64,000 bases of DNA from Acidobacteriota bacterium (GCA_016703965.1 JADJBB010000021.1:496001-560000), one strand, 5' to 3'; shown: positions 16,701-25,391, counted from the stretch's first letter. Program-made: numbers and translations. The notes: generated by a model from the sequence alone, not told the origin.

Positions 16701-19624
16701 CCCTCCGATCCCGTCCGGGTGTCTTGAAACTAAATACCAAAGCACAGTCGGACCTCTGGCCGTATGGAATCGGGGGCGACCTACCCGTCGTTCTTGTTCG
16801 CATCAACCGTGCCGAAGACCTGCCGCTTGCCCGTCAGATGCTGAATGCTCACGAATATTTGCGGCTGAAGGGGCTAATCTTTGATCTGGTCATCCTTAAT
16901 GACAACGCGCAGAGCTATATGCAGACGCTTCAGGATGAATTGACAAGAATTGTCCGTACGAGCGGCGAAGCGAATCTGCTGGATAAAACCGGAGGGATCT
17001 TTCTAAGAAGAACGGATCAAATACCAGAAGCCGACCGCATTCTTCTCCATGTTGTTGCCCGTGTAGTTATCGTGGGCGAGCGTGGCGGCCTGGAAGACGA
17101 ACTTTTACGTAAAACCGTCGAGACATCTTTGCCGAGGCCTTTTGTCGCCAAAAGTCCGAATCGACACTATCCTGAACCAGCGACGCCGCAGCCAGAACTA
17201 TCCTTTTTTAATGGCCTCGGTGGATTTGGTCAGGAGGGCAAGGAGTATGTCACGGTTTTGGGTGACGGGCAATGGACACCGGCTCCCTGGCTGAATGTGA
17301 TCGCTAACAACAGCGAGTTTGGTTTTCAGGTTTCGGAAACGGGATCGGGATTTACGTGGTCGGTAAACAGCCGCGAAAATAGACTCACGCCGTGGTCCAA
17401 CGACGCCGTCAGCGATCCGCCCGGCGAAGTAATTTACCTGCGAGATGAAGAATCGGGGTCGGTTTGGACACCCACAGCCCTACCAATTCGGGAATCGGAA
17501 CCGTATACGATCAAACATGGTCAGGGCTACACCATCTTTGAGCATCCGCGCCATGGTATTTCCCAGGAGCTCGTTCAATTTGTTCCGCTCGATGCAACCG
17601 TAAAGATATCTCTGTTGAGGCTCCACAATCGAACCGGCCGCAGGCGAAAGTTATCCATTACGAGCTACAGTGAACTTGTCCTGGGTTTTGACCGCAGCCA
17701 AACGGCGCCGTTCATTATTACCGTAATCGACGACACAAACAGCTTTATCCGCGCACGGAATCCATACAATAATGAGTTTGCCGGACGCGTTGCCTTTGTT
17801 GCGACGAGCGCGAAATTAACCTCGTTCACGTGCGATCGAAAGGAGTTTGTGGGCCGAAACGGGAGCCTGGAAGATCCCGCTGCCCTGAAACGCGAAAAGT
17901 TGTCGGGCCGTATTGGTGCCGGCCTGGATCCTTGCGCTGCACTGCAGACAATGATCGAACTCGAACCCGACGAAGTACGGGAGATCGTATTTTTGATAGG
18001 CGAATGCGAATCGAACGAGGAAGCAGAAAAGACCGTTAAAAAGTTTACGGCACTGAACACTGTTAAAGAGTCATTCGCCGCCGTCACGGCTTATTGGGAC
18101 GATCTGCTAGGTGCGATCGAAGTGCGTACCCCAGAAGCGTCTCTAGATACGATAGTAAACCGTTGGCTCTTGTGCCAATCACTCGCTTGCCGCGTCTGGG
18201 CACGCTCCGCATTTTATCAATCCGGCGGGGCTTTTGGGTTTCGCGACCAATTGCAGGACGTAATGTCGTTAGTTTATACGAAGCCCGAGATAGCTCGTGA
18301 GCAGATCCTGCTCGCTGCGGCCCATCAATTTGAAGAAGGCGACGTGCAGCATTGGTGGCATCCGCCATCGGATAGGGGTGTTCGCACACGTTTCTCAGAT
18401 GACCTTTTATGGTTGCCATTCGTCGCAAGCTTTTACGTCAATGTTACAGGCGATCAGTTAGTCTTCGACGAGATGGTTTCATTTGTTGAGGCTCCGTTGC
18501 TTGTTGAAGGACAGGACGACTCTTACACCAAGCCGACAACTTCCGTGCAAACCGCGACCCTGTTTGAACACTGTGCCCGAGCCGTCGACCATAGTCTCGC
18601 GACCGGCATAAACGGATTGCCCCTAATGGGATCAGGCGACTGGAACGACGGGATGAGCAGCGTTGGTAACAAGGGACTGGGCGAAAGCGTCTGGGTCGGC
18701 TGGTTTTTGATCAACACACTAAAAGAGTTCACGCCCTTTTGTAAGGTCCGGGGCGAAGAAGATCGAAACGCAATATATCTTAAACATGCGGAAGATCTGA
18801 AAAGCGCCCTTGAGAAGAACGCCTGGGACGGAAATTGGTTTCGCCGAGCATATTTTGACGACGGCACCCCGCTTGGATCAGCTGAAAACGAGGAATGCAA
18901 GATCGACTCCATCGCGCAGTCCTGGAGCGTTATCTCGGGCGGGGCGAACCCGCAGCAGGCAGCGCGCGCAATGGCATCGGTTGACGAATATTTGATACGG
19001 CGTGGCGACGGCTTAATACTTCTGTTTACGCCGCCCTTCGATAAAAGTCCTGTGAATCCCGGTTATATTAAAGGCTACCTTCCCGGTGTTCGTGAGAATG
19101 GCGGACAATACACTCACGCCGCGATCTGGACGGTCATCGCTTTTGCAATGCTCGGTGACGGAGACAAAGCCGGCGAACTTTTCGCTTTACTTAATCCGAT
19201 CAACCATGCTTCTACACGCGCGGGCCTTCACAAATATAAGGTCGAGCCGTATGTCGTGGCGGGTGACGTGTATAACGAACTAAATCACATCGGCCGCGGC
19301 GGCTGGACCTGGTACACAGGCGCAGCCAGTTGGATGTATCGCGCGGCACTAGAATCGATACTTGGTTTTCATCTTCAGGGAGACGTTCTAACAATTGAGC
19401 CCTGTATTCCCCGAAGCTGGCGCAGTTTTGAGATTAACTATCGCCGGGAAAAAACGCTATTTAAGATAAAGGTAGAAAACCCATCTGGCATTTGCAGCGG
19501 CGTAGCAGTGGTTCGCCTTGATGGAACGATATTACCATCGGGGGATATTCCTTTGATCCAAGACGGGCAAACCCATGAGATATCCGTTGTTATGGGAGAT
19601 TCTGAGAACCCCGAGCGGGATTAG
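10790..19624 (+). CDS. ndvB: Cyclic beta-1,2-glucan synthase
   Basis: The 2944-residue protein matches the giant NdvB/ChvB architecture and length. A soluble N-terminal helical region is followed by membrane segments (about 408-465). A family 84 glycosyltransferase domain comes next, with DSD at 633-635 in VITLDSDTQLP and the HRWVRGDWQ box near 777-788, then more membrane segments (about 835-880 and 950-1000). The C-terminal half holds carbohydrate-binding/GH94 phosphorylase-like modules, with the GSGDWNDG box at 2615-2621. The enzyme primes on itself, elongates beta-1,2-glucan from UDP-glucose at the inner membrane, trims it with the GH94 part and cyclises it for the periplasm. In proteobacteria the product serves osmotic adaptation and host interaction; the role here is unknown. 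The gene stands alone, with no ndvA exporter beside it. Confidence 0.93.
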   Translation: MAKLSFSKSDFFKNIFNQNENYDPIRGELYSVERLEQFAAILANEHKSVDFPKRFQKLHPRLEDNREVLIAAYYSLANAIREERAVSQAAEWLVDNFHIVEEQLREIQEDLPAGFYRELPKLSEGEFAGFPRIYAVAMSIIAHTDSRLEVDTLARFLRAYQAVTPLTIGELWAVAITLRFALVENLRRLAQLIVVAREEREEADDLADELLELANTRPNEVLPLLKKRLGKRTTFGSAYVEQFTRQLRDQDLLIAAGYKWLSDRLNKQGTSIHEIVDAEYQRQATTQVTIGNAITSMRLLSTIDWNTFFENVSLIDPLLQTDPAEVYSDMNFATRDRYRKVIERIAKRTKTDELTVADKVVELAAAALPTHAQDLRESHIGYFLIDKGVAILEKEFAYRYKFSEKLVSLILKFPAFAYLGSAAFLTVLTVTLLVSVAWHFGAGLPLIVFFALMSLIPASEMALSILNWDFTLLIPPRTLPQMETSKAIPADAQTFVVIPTLLTNESSVAGMLEKLEVYSLANNNDNIYFALLSDFGDAATEEMMEDAAILESANAGIADLNRKYRQTNGQKFHLFHRRRLWNESEQKWMGWERKRGKLEEFNGLLRGSQNTSFTIVTAEEELLRKTKFVITLDSDTQLPRDSARKLIGIASHPLNRAFFDEGLQRVTKGFGILQPRVSISLTSASRSYFARIFSGNTGIDPYTTASSDIYQDLFGEGSFTGKGLYDVDVFSAALRNRVPENCVLSHDLFEGLYARCGLVTDIELLDDFPTHFDTYSKRSHRWVRGDWQIAAWLMPWVKNGEGKNMRNELPVISRWKILDNLRRSLVAPAIFLWLLTIWTLMPGPALWWTSFIVFVLAFPVYAHLQTNIMTHPRGIPWTSHFWSVLGDVKTNTQQVLIVFAVLAYQAYSNSDAVIRTLYRVLISQKNLLEWKTAAQSEVDTKHDPASYLRSMGVAIILSIVSFILVLWFHPSVLLIAAPFLLLWMVSPLIAYRVSLRPPNIRRPLNDEQIKLARMIARRTWRFFETFVGDESHWLPPDNFQEDPQPKIAHRTSPTNIGLLLLSTISAHDFGYIGTLELTERLGLTFATLGKLEKVRGHYLNWYNTETLAPLAPRYISSVDSGNLAGHLLAVKQAVMEILNRNLLDTHVMEGLADSLQMMREEANQMGVVNRRTEGVSIKQLHSEIDASLRLLKNQPVETPDAWVKLLESLISHIEVIGDITRALTLEHGSKHFNELGFWSSDLSHQAQTFLRDIKTFIPWQEKDFSKLSQIIDRDFPSIQQEWRELTDLLNLFPSLSQLPELYEGILLRLSRITLEIESSKVGGTGFDAADNALKILMSKVKKAEQSALGTLANLNSYASQSSEIVKEMNFDFLLDEERKVFVIGYNVDKEKRDNSFYDLLASESRLASFVAIAKDEVEQEHWFRLGRSLTPVDSSRALVSWTGTMFEYLMPLLVMHDYEETLLSQTYKAVVQRQIEYGAKNSVPWGISECAFNARDLQLNYQYQAFGVPGLGLKRGLSEDLVVAPYATALAAAISPNEAMNNLRHLATNGMLARFGFYESIDYTTERLPHDQTFAIVKAYMAHHQGMILVALNNLVHANVIQERFHSEPLVKATELLLQERIPHGAPASHPRAEEVLSGRVVRQLSGRVTRVFNTPNTITPRVQLLSNGIYSVMVTTSGAGYSTHKDIAVTRWREDTTRDLWGSFVYLRNVESGDVWSGGYQPLGRKPEFYEVAFSEDKAVIKRSDGHTDTRTEIIVSPEDNAEIRRVAVTNNSSKAIEIEVTSYAEIVLAPPKADAAHPAFSNLSIETEFNSDENSLIAKRRPRAETDEPIWAIHTIATDAETVGAVQYETDRARFLGRGHDTRGPRAVIENRPLSNTVGSVLDPIFSLRCCMRIEPRETACVTFSTAVAASHDEALRLADKYHDVSIFDREATLAWTRSQVEMRHLNIEPESAYLFQRLAAHILYTDVTLRSRPGVLKLNTKAQSDLWPYGIGGDLPVVLVRINRAEDLPLARQMLNAHEYLRLKGLIFDLVILNDNAQSYMQTLQDELTRIVRTSGEANLLDKTGGIFLRRTDQIPEADRILLHVVARVVIVGERGGLEDELLRKTVETSLPRPFVAKSPNRHYPEPATPQPELSFFNGLGGFGQEGKEYVTVLGDGQWTPAPWLNVIANNSEFGFQVSETGSGFTWSVNSRENRLTPWSNDAVSDPPGEVIYLRDEESGSVWTPTALPIRESEPYTIKHGQGYTIFEHPRHGISQELVQFVPLDATVKISLLRLHNRTGRRRKLSITSYSELVLGFDRSQTAPFIITVIDDTNSFIRARNPYNNEFAGRVAFVATSAKLTSFTCDRKEFVGRNGSLEDPAALKREKLSGRIGAGLDPCAALQTMIELEPDEVREIVFLIGECESNEEAEKTVKKFTALNTVKESFAAVTAYWDDLLGAIEVRTPEASLDTIVNRWLLCQSLACRVWARSAFYQSGGAFGFRDQLQDVMSLVYTKPEIAREQILLAAAHQFEEGDVQHWWHPPSDRGVRTRFSDDLLWLPFVASFYVNVTGDQLVFDEMVSFVEAPLLVEGQDDSYTKPTTSVQTATLFEHCARAVDHSLATGINGLPLMGSGDWNDGMSSVGNKGLGESVWVGWFLINTLKEFTPFCKVRGEEDRNAIYLKHAEDLKSALEKNAWDGNWFRRAYFDDGTPLGSAENEECKIDSIAQSWSVISGGANPQQAARAMASVDEYLIRRGDGLILLFTPPFDKSPVNPGYIKGYLPGVRENGGQYTHAAIWTVIAFAMLGDGDKAGELFALLNPINHASTRAGLHKYKVEPYVVAGDVYNELNHIGRGGWTWYTGAASWMYRAALESILGFHLQGDVLTIEPCIPRSWRSFEINYRREKTLFKIKVENPSGICSGVAVVRLDGTILPSGDIPLIQDGQTHEISVVMGDSENPERD

Positions 19625-20091
19625 GGTAACTTCTCTGGCCGCGAAAATTTAGTCAGCGACCAGGGTAGAACGGCGCCACCCGTCATACTTTGTTGCGTGT
19701 TCTTTGGATCAGCAACCTTTTTTATCCAGAGACCGTCATGTCTGGAACTTTGCGGCTCCCCGGAACAAGATCGCAATGTCCTAGTTTCGCAGTTTACAGC
19801 GGCGACAAATGCCACTGGTACTGCGATATTTCCCGCGAGCTCAACGTAGACAGATATCTTTGATGGGTTTTCGGTTGTCATAAAGGGCTCAATTATCGCC
19901 GCATTTTAGGACACAAGGATTATTCACCTTTTGATCGTGTGTGCTACAGCACCAACTGTAGCCGTAGAAAAGGATAACCTTGGTCTTATTAGTTTTAGTG
20001 TGTTGGGTTTTACGCATTAGATGGCGGAGGGTTCAATCGCTATGACGCCTCTTGGCGAGTTTCGGATAGAGAATAGATTATTGAGGTGAAA
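19625..20091. other. Gap between glucan synthase and stress cluster
   Basis: No gene is well supported. A leftward 86-codon frame (19621-19881) abuts the end of the glucan synthase gene but lacks a ribosome-binding site and has no recognisable motif; I regard it as chance. The GAGG at 20083-20086 is the ribosome-binding site of the next gene. Confidence 0.4.
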
Positions 20092-20661
20092 ATGCAAACA
20101 GAAGCAGGACAGGTTAAAGCAAAGGTACAAGAGGCACTCACGATCAAGCGCGAATCCGTTCTAGCGGTCTACGACAGCCACGAAGAGGCGGAAAAGGCGG
20201 TACGAGAATTACAGAGATCGGGCTTTGATATGAAGCAGTTGTCTATCGTCGGCAAGGACTTTCATACCGAAGAACACGTGATCGGTTACTACAATAATGG
20301 CGACCGGATGAAAGCCTGGGGTCGAGGCGGGGCTTTCTGGGGTGGTTTATGGGGTCTATTGTTCGGTTCGGCATTCTTTGTTATTCCCGGAATTGGTCCG
20401 GTTCTGCTTGCCGGCCAAATCATCGGATGGATCATTGCAGCTCTCGAAGGTGCGGTCGTCGTTGGAGGCTTGAGTGCACTGGGTGCAGGGCTCTACGGCC
20501 TCGGTATTCCAAAAAACAGCATTATCGAATATGAGGCTCAAATTAAGGCTGGCAATTATGTCGTTATTGCCCACGGACCGTCAAATCAAATTAGCAGGAT
20601 CGAAGGCGTCTTATCAAATACGGTTCATCATGGAATTGAGGGCCACCCTTTTCTTGGATAG
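20092..20661 (+). CDS. General stress protein, YflT-like domain
   Basis: The 189-residue protein has an N-terminal ferredoxin-like module (SVLAVYDSHEEAEKAVRELQ, then GFDMKQLSIVGKDF) typical of the heat-induced stress protein YflT/GS17M family. A central glycine-rich hydrophobic hairpin follows (GRGGAFWGGLWGLLFGSAFF and the next helix), then a C-terminal alpha/beta part (NYVVIAHG). The hydrophobic middle suggests membrane association. I chose the ATG at 20092 because GAGG is five bases before it; a GTG at 20086 overlaps that site. It heads the stress/fermentation cluster, which supports a role in stress, but the biochemical activity is unknown. Confidence 0.8.
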   Translation: MQTEAGQVKAKVQEALTIKRESVLAVYDSHEEAEKAVRELQRSGFDMKQLSIVGKDFHTEEHVIGYYNNGDRMKAWGRGGAFWGGLWGLLFGSAFFVIPGIGPVLLAGQIIGWIIAALEGAVVVGGLSALGAGLYGLGIPKNSIIEYEAQIKAGNYVVIAHGPSNQISRIEGVLSNTVHHGIEGHPFLG

Positions 20662-20818
20662 GAAAAGGTTCGTGCAAGAAATTCGCCAGATAGCGAGAAA
20701 ATATAGCTGAGAGCTTATTCGCAATTATGCTCAACAATATTTCGGAATCCGTTTGCTACCGACTCGGAACTCAAGTGCCATTCCGGCCTCGGACTGAGTC
20801 CGATCAAAGGACAAGATC

Positions 20819-21163
20819 GTGAAACTCATTAAAATATTACTCTCATTGCACAGCATTAAATTGATCATTTTTTCGGTGGTAGTTATCGTTTTTATCGCAA
20901 CTGCAACTTCAAGGAGGTCAGATTTTAAGGAACCAAAACCGGGTCATAGCGGCATCGTTAAGAATGTAAGTGCGGGGATCCGAACTGAGAGGGTTGTCGA
21001 AAGGGAACAGGATGACAAGGTTTACCTGAAATTCCGATTATCCAGATTTCTTAGTTCATGTAAAACGCGATCGCTTTATGTCCCGGATCTGATCACCGCT
21101 TGTTGCACTAGGCTTCCCGATGCGCGTTTCCGGAGCGGCGATGCTTATAGTAAGTATGTTTGA
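20819..21163 (+). CDS. Small membrane-anchored hypothetical protein (doubtful)
   Basis: A GTG with AGGA at good distance opens a 114-codon frame. Residues 1-30 form a likely signal anchor (KLIKILLSLHSIKLIIFSVV then IVFIATAT), followed by a polar part. The last ~40 codons overlap the start of the decayed permease and look like non-coding translation (several Cys and Arg, no pattern), so the real product may have ended or shifted earlier. I do not recognise a family. It may be the intact N-terminus of a damaged gene belonging to the permease operon. Confidence 0.35.
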   Translation: MKLIKILLSLHSIKLIIFSVVVIVFIATATSRRSDFKEPKPGHSGIVKNVSAGIRTERVVEREQDDKVYLKFRLSRFLSSCKTRSLYVPDLITACCTRLPDARFRSGDAYSKYV

Positions 21164-22130
21164 CTGGGTTCAATCATTGTCGGACTGGCTGATCTATAGC
21201 ATGATTGGTATCGAACAGGGCTCAGCTTTGGGTGACGCTCTCAATTTCTTCGTCTTTGACACGATCAAGATCACAATTCTACTATTTTTGATCACGTTCG
21301 TGATGGGCATTGTGAATGCCTACTTTCCGATAGAAAGAATACGCTCATTCCTTTCTCGAAACAAACTCTATGGCGGCGAGTACCTGCTGGCTTCCACGTT
21401 CGGGGCGGCGACACCGTTCTGTTCCTGCTCGTCCATGCCGCTGTTTATTGGATTTGTGCGGGGCGGTATTCCGCTAGGCGTGACGTTTGCGTTTCTGGTG
21501 ACTTCACCGCTTGTTAACGAGGTAGCTGTTGCGATTCTTATCGGTTTTCGGGCTAAAAACTACAGTGATCCATGTCGCAACAGGCATAAGGCTTGGCGTT
21601 GTCAGTGGCATCGTAATGGATCGGCTCAAGCCGAACATTTATTGACCGATTGGGTGTACAAACTCTGGAAAGAAGCCGAAGCCGATCGCGAAGCCTTTGT
21701 GGCCGAACCGAAAACATTTGTCCAACGCCTGCCCGAGATCGCCCGCGAGGCCCTCGGTATCGTAAAGAGCGTGACGCCCTACATTCTCATCGGCATCGCG
21801 GTCGGTGCCGCAATGCACGGCTATGTTCCCGAAGGATTCTTTGAGGCTTAAATCGGCAAAGATACGTGGTATGCCGTCCTGCTTGCCGTTGCTATCGGTG
21901 TCCCAATGTATGCGAATGCGACCGGGATCGTTCCAGTTATTCAGGTCTTAGTCACCAAAGGCATCCCGATCGGGACTTCGCTCGCCTTTATGATGGCAGT
22001 CGTCGGGCTGTCGATTCCCGAGGCAATGCTGCTCAAAAACGTGATGACCATCAAACTGATCGCCATCTTTTTCGGCATAGTCACGACCTGCATTATTGTC
22101 TCTGGGTATTTCTTTAACTGGATCTTGTGA
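21120..22130 (+). pseudogene. Decayed YraQ/DUF318-type permease
   Basis: The frame encodes a YraQ-like permease: an N-terminal membrane part, the motif TFGAATPFCSCSSMPLFIGF typical of the family, VTFAFLVTSPLVNEVAVAIL, and a second half with KSVTPYILIGIAVGAAMHGY. Three lesions are visible. One base is lost near 21545-21550 and one gained near 21640, so ~30 codons between (LKTTVIHVATGI, GVVSGIVMDRL) are out of frame. An in-frame TAA at 21849-21851 interrupts the conserved EGFFEA-IGKDTWYAVLLAV segment, after which the frame stays open to 22130. Family members have been linked to metal(loid) or sulfur-compound transport, often with a small thioredoxin-like protein like the (also broken) one at 22701. 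Confidence 0.85.
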
Positions 22131-22250
22131 ATCCCACTGAGGGTAGCTACCAAGCGTCGACTCAGATCGAGCCTAGCATAATTTTGCTGTGCTGGACCGA
22201 CGCCCGAGAATATTGGTTTTGATTAGTAATATTTGTTTATTGTGAATGAT

Positions 22251-22676
22251 ATGGAGAACAAAAAAGATAAGTTAACGTTTCACGTCGAATCCGCTCGTGT
22301 CGACGAACACGGCAGTCTGGCTAGATGTAAATCAGCAGAGATCCGGCTTGACACGGACATGGCAGGAAACCCGGACGCCTTCAATCCCGCCGAACTGTTA
22401 CTGGCGGCCATAACGGCGTGCATAATCAAGGGCATCGAACGCGTGACGCCGATCCTCAAGTTTTCGCTTCGAGGCGTGACCGTCAGGATCGAAGGCGTGA
22501 GACAGGACGTGCCGCCGAGATTGGAATCGATCACATACAAGATCGTTGTCGATACCGATGAATCCGAACAGCGGTTGGAGTTGCTCCACGACAATGTGAA
22601 GAAATTCGGGACCGTGTTTAACACCGTCGCACCCGGAACGGATCTGACGGGTGTGATGCAACGCACAGAGAGGTAA
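22251..22676 (+). CDS. OsmC family protein
   Basis: The 141-residue product (from the ATG at 22251; a TTG at 22233 would add six residues) has the OsmC fold: an N-terminal strand pair, FNPAELLLAAITACIIKGIE with the peroxidatic-type Cys in the central helix, and the C-terminal region KFGTVFNTVAPGTDLTG. The second redox cysteine of true peroxidases is not in its usual place, so it may be a YhfA/OsmC-like protein of sulfur metabolism and not a hydroperoxide reductase. It lies between two broken genes of the same probable operon and is itself intact. Confidence 0.8.
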   Translation: MENKKDKLTFHVESARVDEHGSLARCKSAEIRLDTDMAGNPDAFNPAELLLAAITACIIKGIERVTPILKFSLRGVTVRIEGVRQDVPPRLESITYKIVVDTDESEQRLELLHDNVKKFGTVFNTVAPGTDLTGVMQRTER

Positions 22677-22700
22677 ACGTAAAACGTTTAGAATCGAAAC

Positions 22701-22934
22701 ATAAAAACGATAAAGATCCTAGGCACAGGGTGTGCGAAATGCAAACTTACCGAAGCGGTCATTCGCGAAACATTAACCGAGACAGGTGTCGAAGCCAACA
22801 TTGAAAAGATCGAAGACATCCAGAATATCATGTAATACGACATTATGTCGATGCCAGCCATCGTCATTGACGAAAAGGTCGTAATGACAGGCAAAGTCCC
22901 GTCTAAACAAGAAGTGCGGTTGATGATCGCATAG
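22701..22934 (+). pseudogene. Decayed small thioredoxin-like protein
   Basis: A frame of 77 codons reads KTIKILGTGCAKCKLTEAVI, later IEKIEDIQNIM, a TAA at 22833-22835, then YDIMSMPAIVIDEKVVMTGK. It is a small redox-active thioredoxin-fold protein with a C-x-x-C site (CAKC) and the cis-proline MPAIV. It is broken twice: the position where the family has its ATG is ATA (22701), and TAA replaces a conserved residue before YDIMSMPA. Such proteins usually sit beside YraQ-type permeases, and that gene (21120) is broken too. Confidence 0.85.
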
Positions 22935-22983
22935 GTACGAGTTTGCCGATCGGCGTTTCACGTTGCGTTAGTTGGGAATCACT

Positions 22984-25353
22984 GTGGAGACAGAATTAAA
23001 GCCGCTATCAAATCATCTGATGCAGATGATGAACGCTTACTGGCGGGCGGCGAACTATCTTTCGGTCGGTCAAATTTACTTACTAGATAATCCGCTGCTC
23101 CGTGAGCCGTTGAAGATCGACCATGTAAAACGTCGATTACTCGGTCATTGGGGAACAACGCCCGGTCTGAACTTTATTTATGTTCACCTCAATCGGCTTA
23201 TCAAAGAACACGATCTTAATGTCATTTATATAGCGGGGCCCGGACACGGTGGGCCGGGGATCGTTGCTAACACATATCTCGAAGGCACCTACAGTGAATT
23301 TTATCCTAACATCTCGCAAGATGCCGACGGCCTGAAAAAGCTGTTTAAGCAATTTTCATTTCCCGGCGGTATCCCGAGCCATGTAGCGCCGGAAACTCCA
23401 GGATCGATCCATGAAGGTGGCGAATTAGGCTATTCACTTGCGCATGCTTATGGAGCCGTTTTTGACAATCCTGATCTGATCGCGGCGTGTGTCATCGGAG
23501 ATGGTGAAGCCGAAACTGGGGCATTGGCGGCAAGCTGGCACTCGAACAAATTTCTGAATCCCGTTCGGGACGGCGCGGTATTGCCCATATTGCACCTAAA
23601 CGGCTATAAGATCGCAAACCCAACGGTTCTTGGCCGATTGAGTGACGAGGAACTTACCAGTCTGCTTATCGGCTACGGTCACAAGCCTTACTTTGTGGAG
23701 GGACATGACTCCGACATCATGCATCCCCTCATGGCGGAGACTTTGGAAACCGTGATCGCCGAAATAAAGGCAATTCAGCGAGAGGCTCGCATTGACGGCT
23801 TTTCGGGTCGCCCTCAATGGCCGATGATCGTCTTACGCTCGCGAAAAGGCTGGACGGGGCCTAAATTTGTGGACGGTCTGCCCACTGAGAATTCCTTTCG
23901 CTCGCATCAAGTACCTCTGGCGGAACTCGCGACCAAGCCAGAGCATCTCAGGATGCTCGAAGAGTGGATGCTCAGCTACAAACCGGAGGAACTCTTTGAT
24001 GACGAAGGGAAGTTAGTCCCGGAACTGGCAGATCTCGCGCCAAAAGGCGAGCGGCGAATGGGAGCTAATCCGCACGCAAACGGGGGTCGGTTGCTCAAGG
24101 ATCTAAAAATGCCGGATTTTAGAAACTATGCCGTTGATGTCCCAAAACCCGGAACGATAAAGGCGGAGGCAACGCGCGTTACTGGCCATTTTTTAAGCGA
24201 CATTGTGAAAAGTAATGCCGCAAAACAGAACTTTCGCGTCATGGGGCCGGACGAGACGGCATCGAATCGCCTCGGCGACATCTTTGAGGCGACGAACCGG
24301 GTTTCCGTTCAGCCGATACTTCCGACTGACGATCATCTGGCTCCCGATGGCCGCGTAATGGAGATCTTGAGCGAACACCTCTGTCAGGGCTGGCTTGAGG
24401 GTTATTTGCTTACCGGACGACACGGATTGTTCTCGTGTTATGAAGCGTTTATTCATGTCATCGACTCGATGTTCAATCAGCACGCCAAATGGCTGAAGGT
24501 TACTCGCAATACTCCTTGGCGCCGGCCGATCGCATCACTGAATTACCTGCTCACTTCGCACGTCTGGCGGCAGGATCACAATGGATTCTCTCATCAAGAT
24601 CCCGGCTTTCTTGACCATGTGATCAATAAAAAGGCCGAGGTCGTTCGCGTTTATCTTCCGCCCGACGCAAACACGCTTCTCTCCGTCACAGACCACTGTT
24701 TGCGGAGTCGCAATTATATAAACGTCATCGTTGCGGGAAAGCAGCCGTCTCTCCAGTATCTCGATATTGACTCCGCAGCTAAGCACTGTGCGTCCGGTAT
24801 CGGTATTTGGGAATGGGCGGGCTGTGGGGTTAACGACGAGCCGGATGTTGTAATGGCTTGTGCTGGCGACGTGCCGACGCTTGAAACTCTGGCGGCGGTC
24901 GATATTCTCCGTCAGAATTTCCCTGAGCTAAAGATCCGCTTCGTTAATGTCGTCGATCTGATGAAATTACAGCCGGAATCGGACCACCCGCACGGACTTT
25001 CCGACGATGATTTTGATTCGATTTTTACTACTGACAAGCCGATCATCTTTGCCTTTCACGGTTATCCAACCCTGATCCACCGCCTAACATATCGCCGAAC
25101 CAATCATCACAATATGCACGTTCGCGGCTACAAGGAAGAGGGCACCACTACAACACCGTTCGATATGGTCGTGCTAAATGACCTCGACCGCTTTCATTTG
25201 GTTATGGATGTTGTTGACCGCGTTCCAAAAATTAAAAACGGTGGATCTCATGTCAAACAAATAATGCGTGATCGCCTTTTTGAGCATCGTCAATACATCA
25301 ACGAATTTGGCGACGACATGCCCGAGATTCGGGACTGGAAATGGAGTTATTAG
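22984..25353 (+). CDS. xfp: Phosphoketolase
   Basis: The ~789-residue protein matches D-xylulose-5-phosphate/fructose-6-phosphate phosphoketolase across its length: MMNAYWRAANYLSVGQIYLL at the N-terminus, the thiamine diphosphate region IAGPGHGGPGIVANTYLEGT, IHEGGELGYSLAHAYGA and VIGDGEAETGALA, then the C-terminal half with RHGLFSCYEAFIHVIDSMFN and TSHVWRQDHNGFSHQDPGF. It splits xylulose-5-P or fructose-6-P with phosphate into acetyl-P and a shorter sugar phosphate in the cytoplasm. Acetate kinase is encoded 2.8 kb downstream on the same strand, so acetyl-P can yield ATP and acetate. The GTG at 22984 follows GGGA at good spacing; a TTG at 22972 is the alternative start. Confidence 0.93.
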   Translation: METELKPLSNHLMQMMNAYWRAANYLSVGQIYLLDNPLLREPLKIDHVKRRLLGHWGTTPGLNFIYVHLNRLIKEHDLNVIYIAGPGHGGPGIVANTYLEGTYSEFYPNISQDADGLKKLFKQFSFPGGIPSHVAPETPGSIHEGGELGYSLAHAYGAVFDNPDLIAACVIGDGEAETGALAASWHSNKFLNPVRDGAVLPILHLNGYKIANPTVLGRLSDEELTSLLIGYGHKPYFVEGHDSDIMHPLMAETLETVIAEIKAIQREARIDGFSGRPQWPMIVLRSRKGWTGPKFVDGLPTENSFRSHQVPLAELATKPEHLRMLEEWMLSYKPEELFDDEGKLVPELADLAPKGERRMGANPHANGGRLLKDLKMPDFRNYAVDVPKPGTIKAEATRVTGHFLSDIVKSNAAKQNFRVMGPDETASNRLGDIFEATNRVSVQPILPTDDHLAPDGRVMEILSEHLCQGWLEGYLLTGRHGLFSCYEAFIHVIDSMFNQHAKWLKVTRNTPWRRPIASLNYLLTSHVWRQDHNGFSHQDPGFLDHVINKKAEVVRVYLPPDANTLLSVTDHCLRSRNYINVIVAGKQPSLQYLDIDSAAKHCASGIGIWEWAGCGVNDEPDVVMACAGDVPTLETLAAVDILRQNFPELKIRFVNVVDLMKLQPESDHPHGLSDDDFDSIFTTDKPIIFAFHGYPTLIHRLTYRRTNHHNMHVRGYKEEGTTTTPFDMVVLNDLDRFHLVMDVVDRVPKIKNGGSHVKQIMRDRLFEHRQYINEFGDDMPEIRDWKWSY

Positions 25354-25391
25354 GCTCTTTGTCTATGCGATAGGTGAGATCGCGTATCACG

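Noticed and set aside
19621..19881. Leftward frame of 86 codons after the glucan synthase gene
   Set aside because: No ribosome-binding site, no motif, and it abuts the stop of a well-supported gene; probably chance.
21849..22835. TAA recoding as an explanation for the interrupted permease and thioredoxin genes
   Set aside because: Frameshifts and a lost start codon in the same genes point to decay; intact neighbours use TAA as a normal stop.
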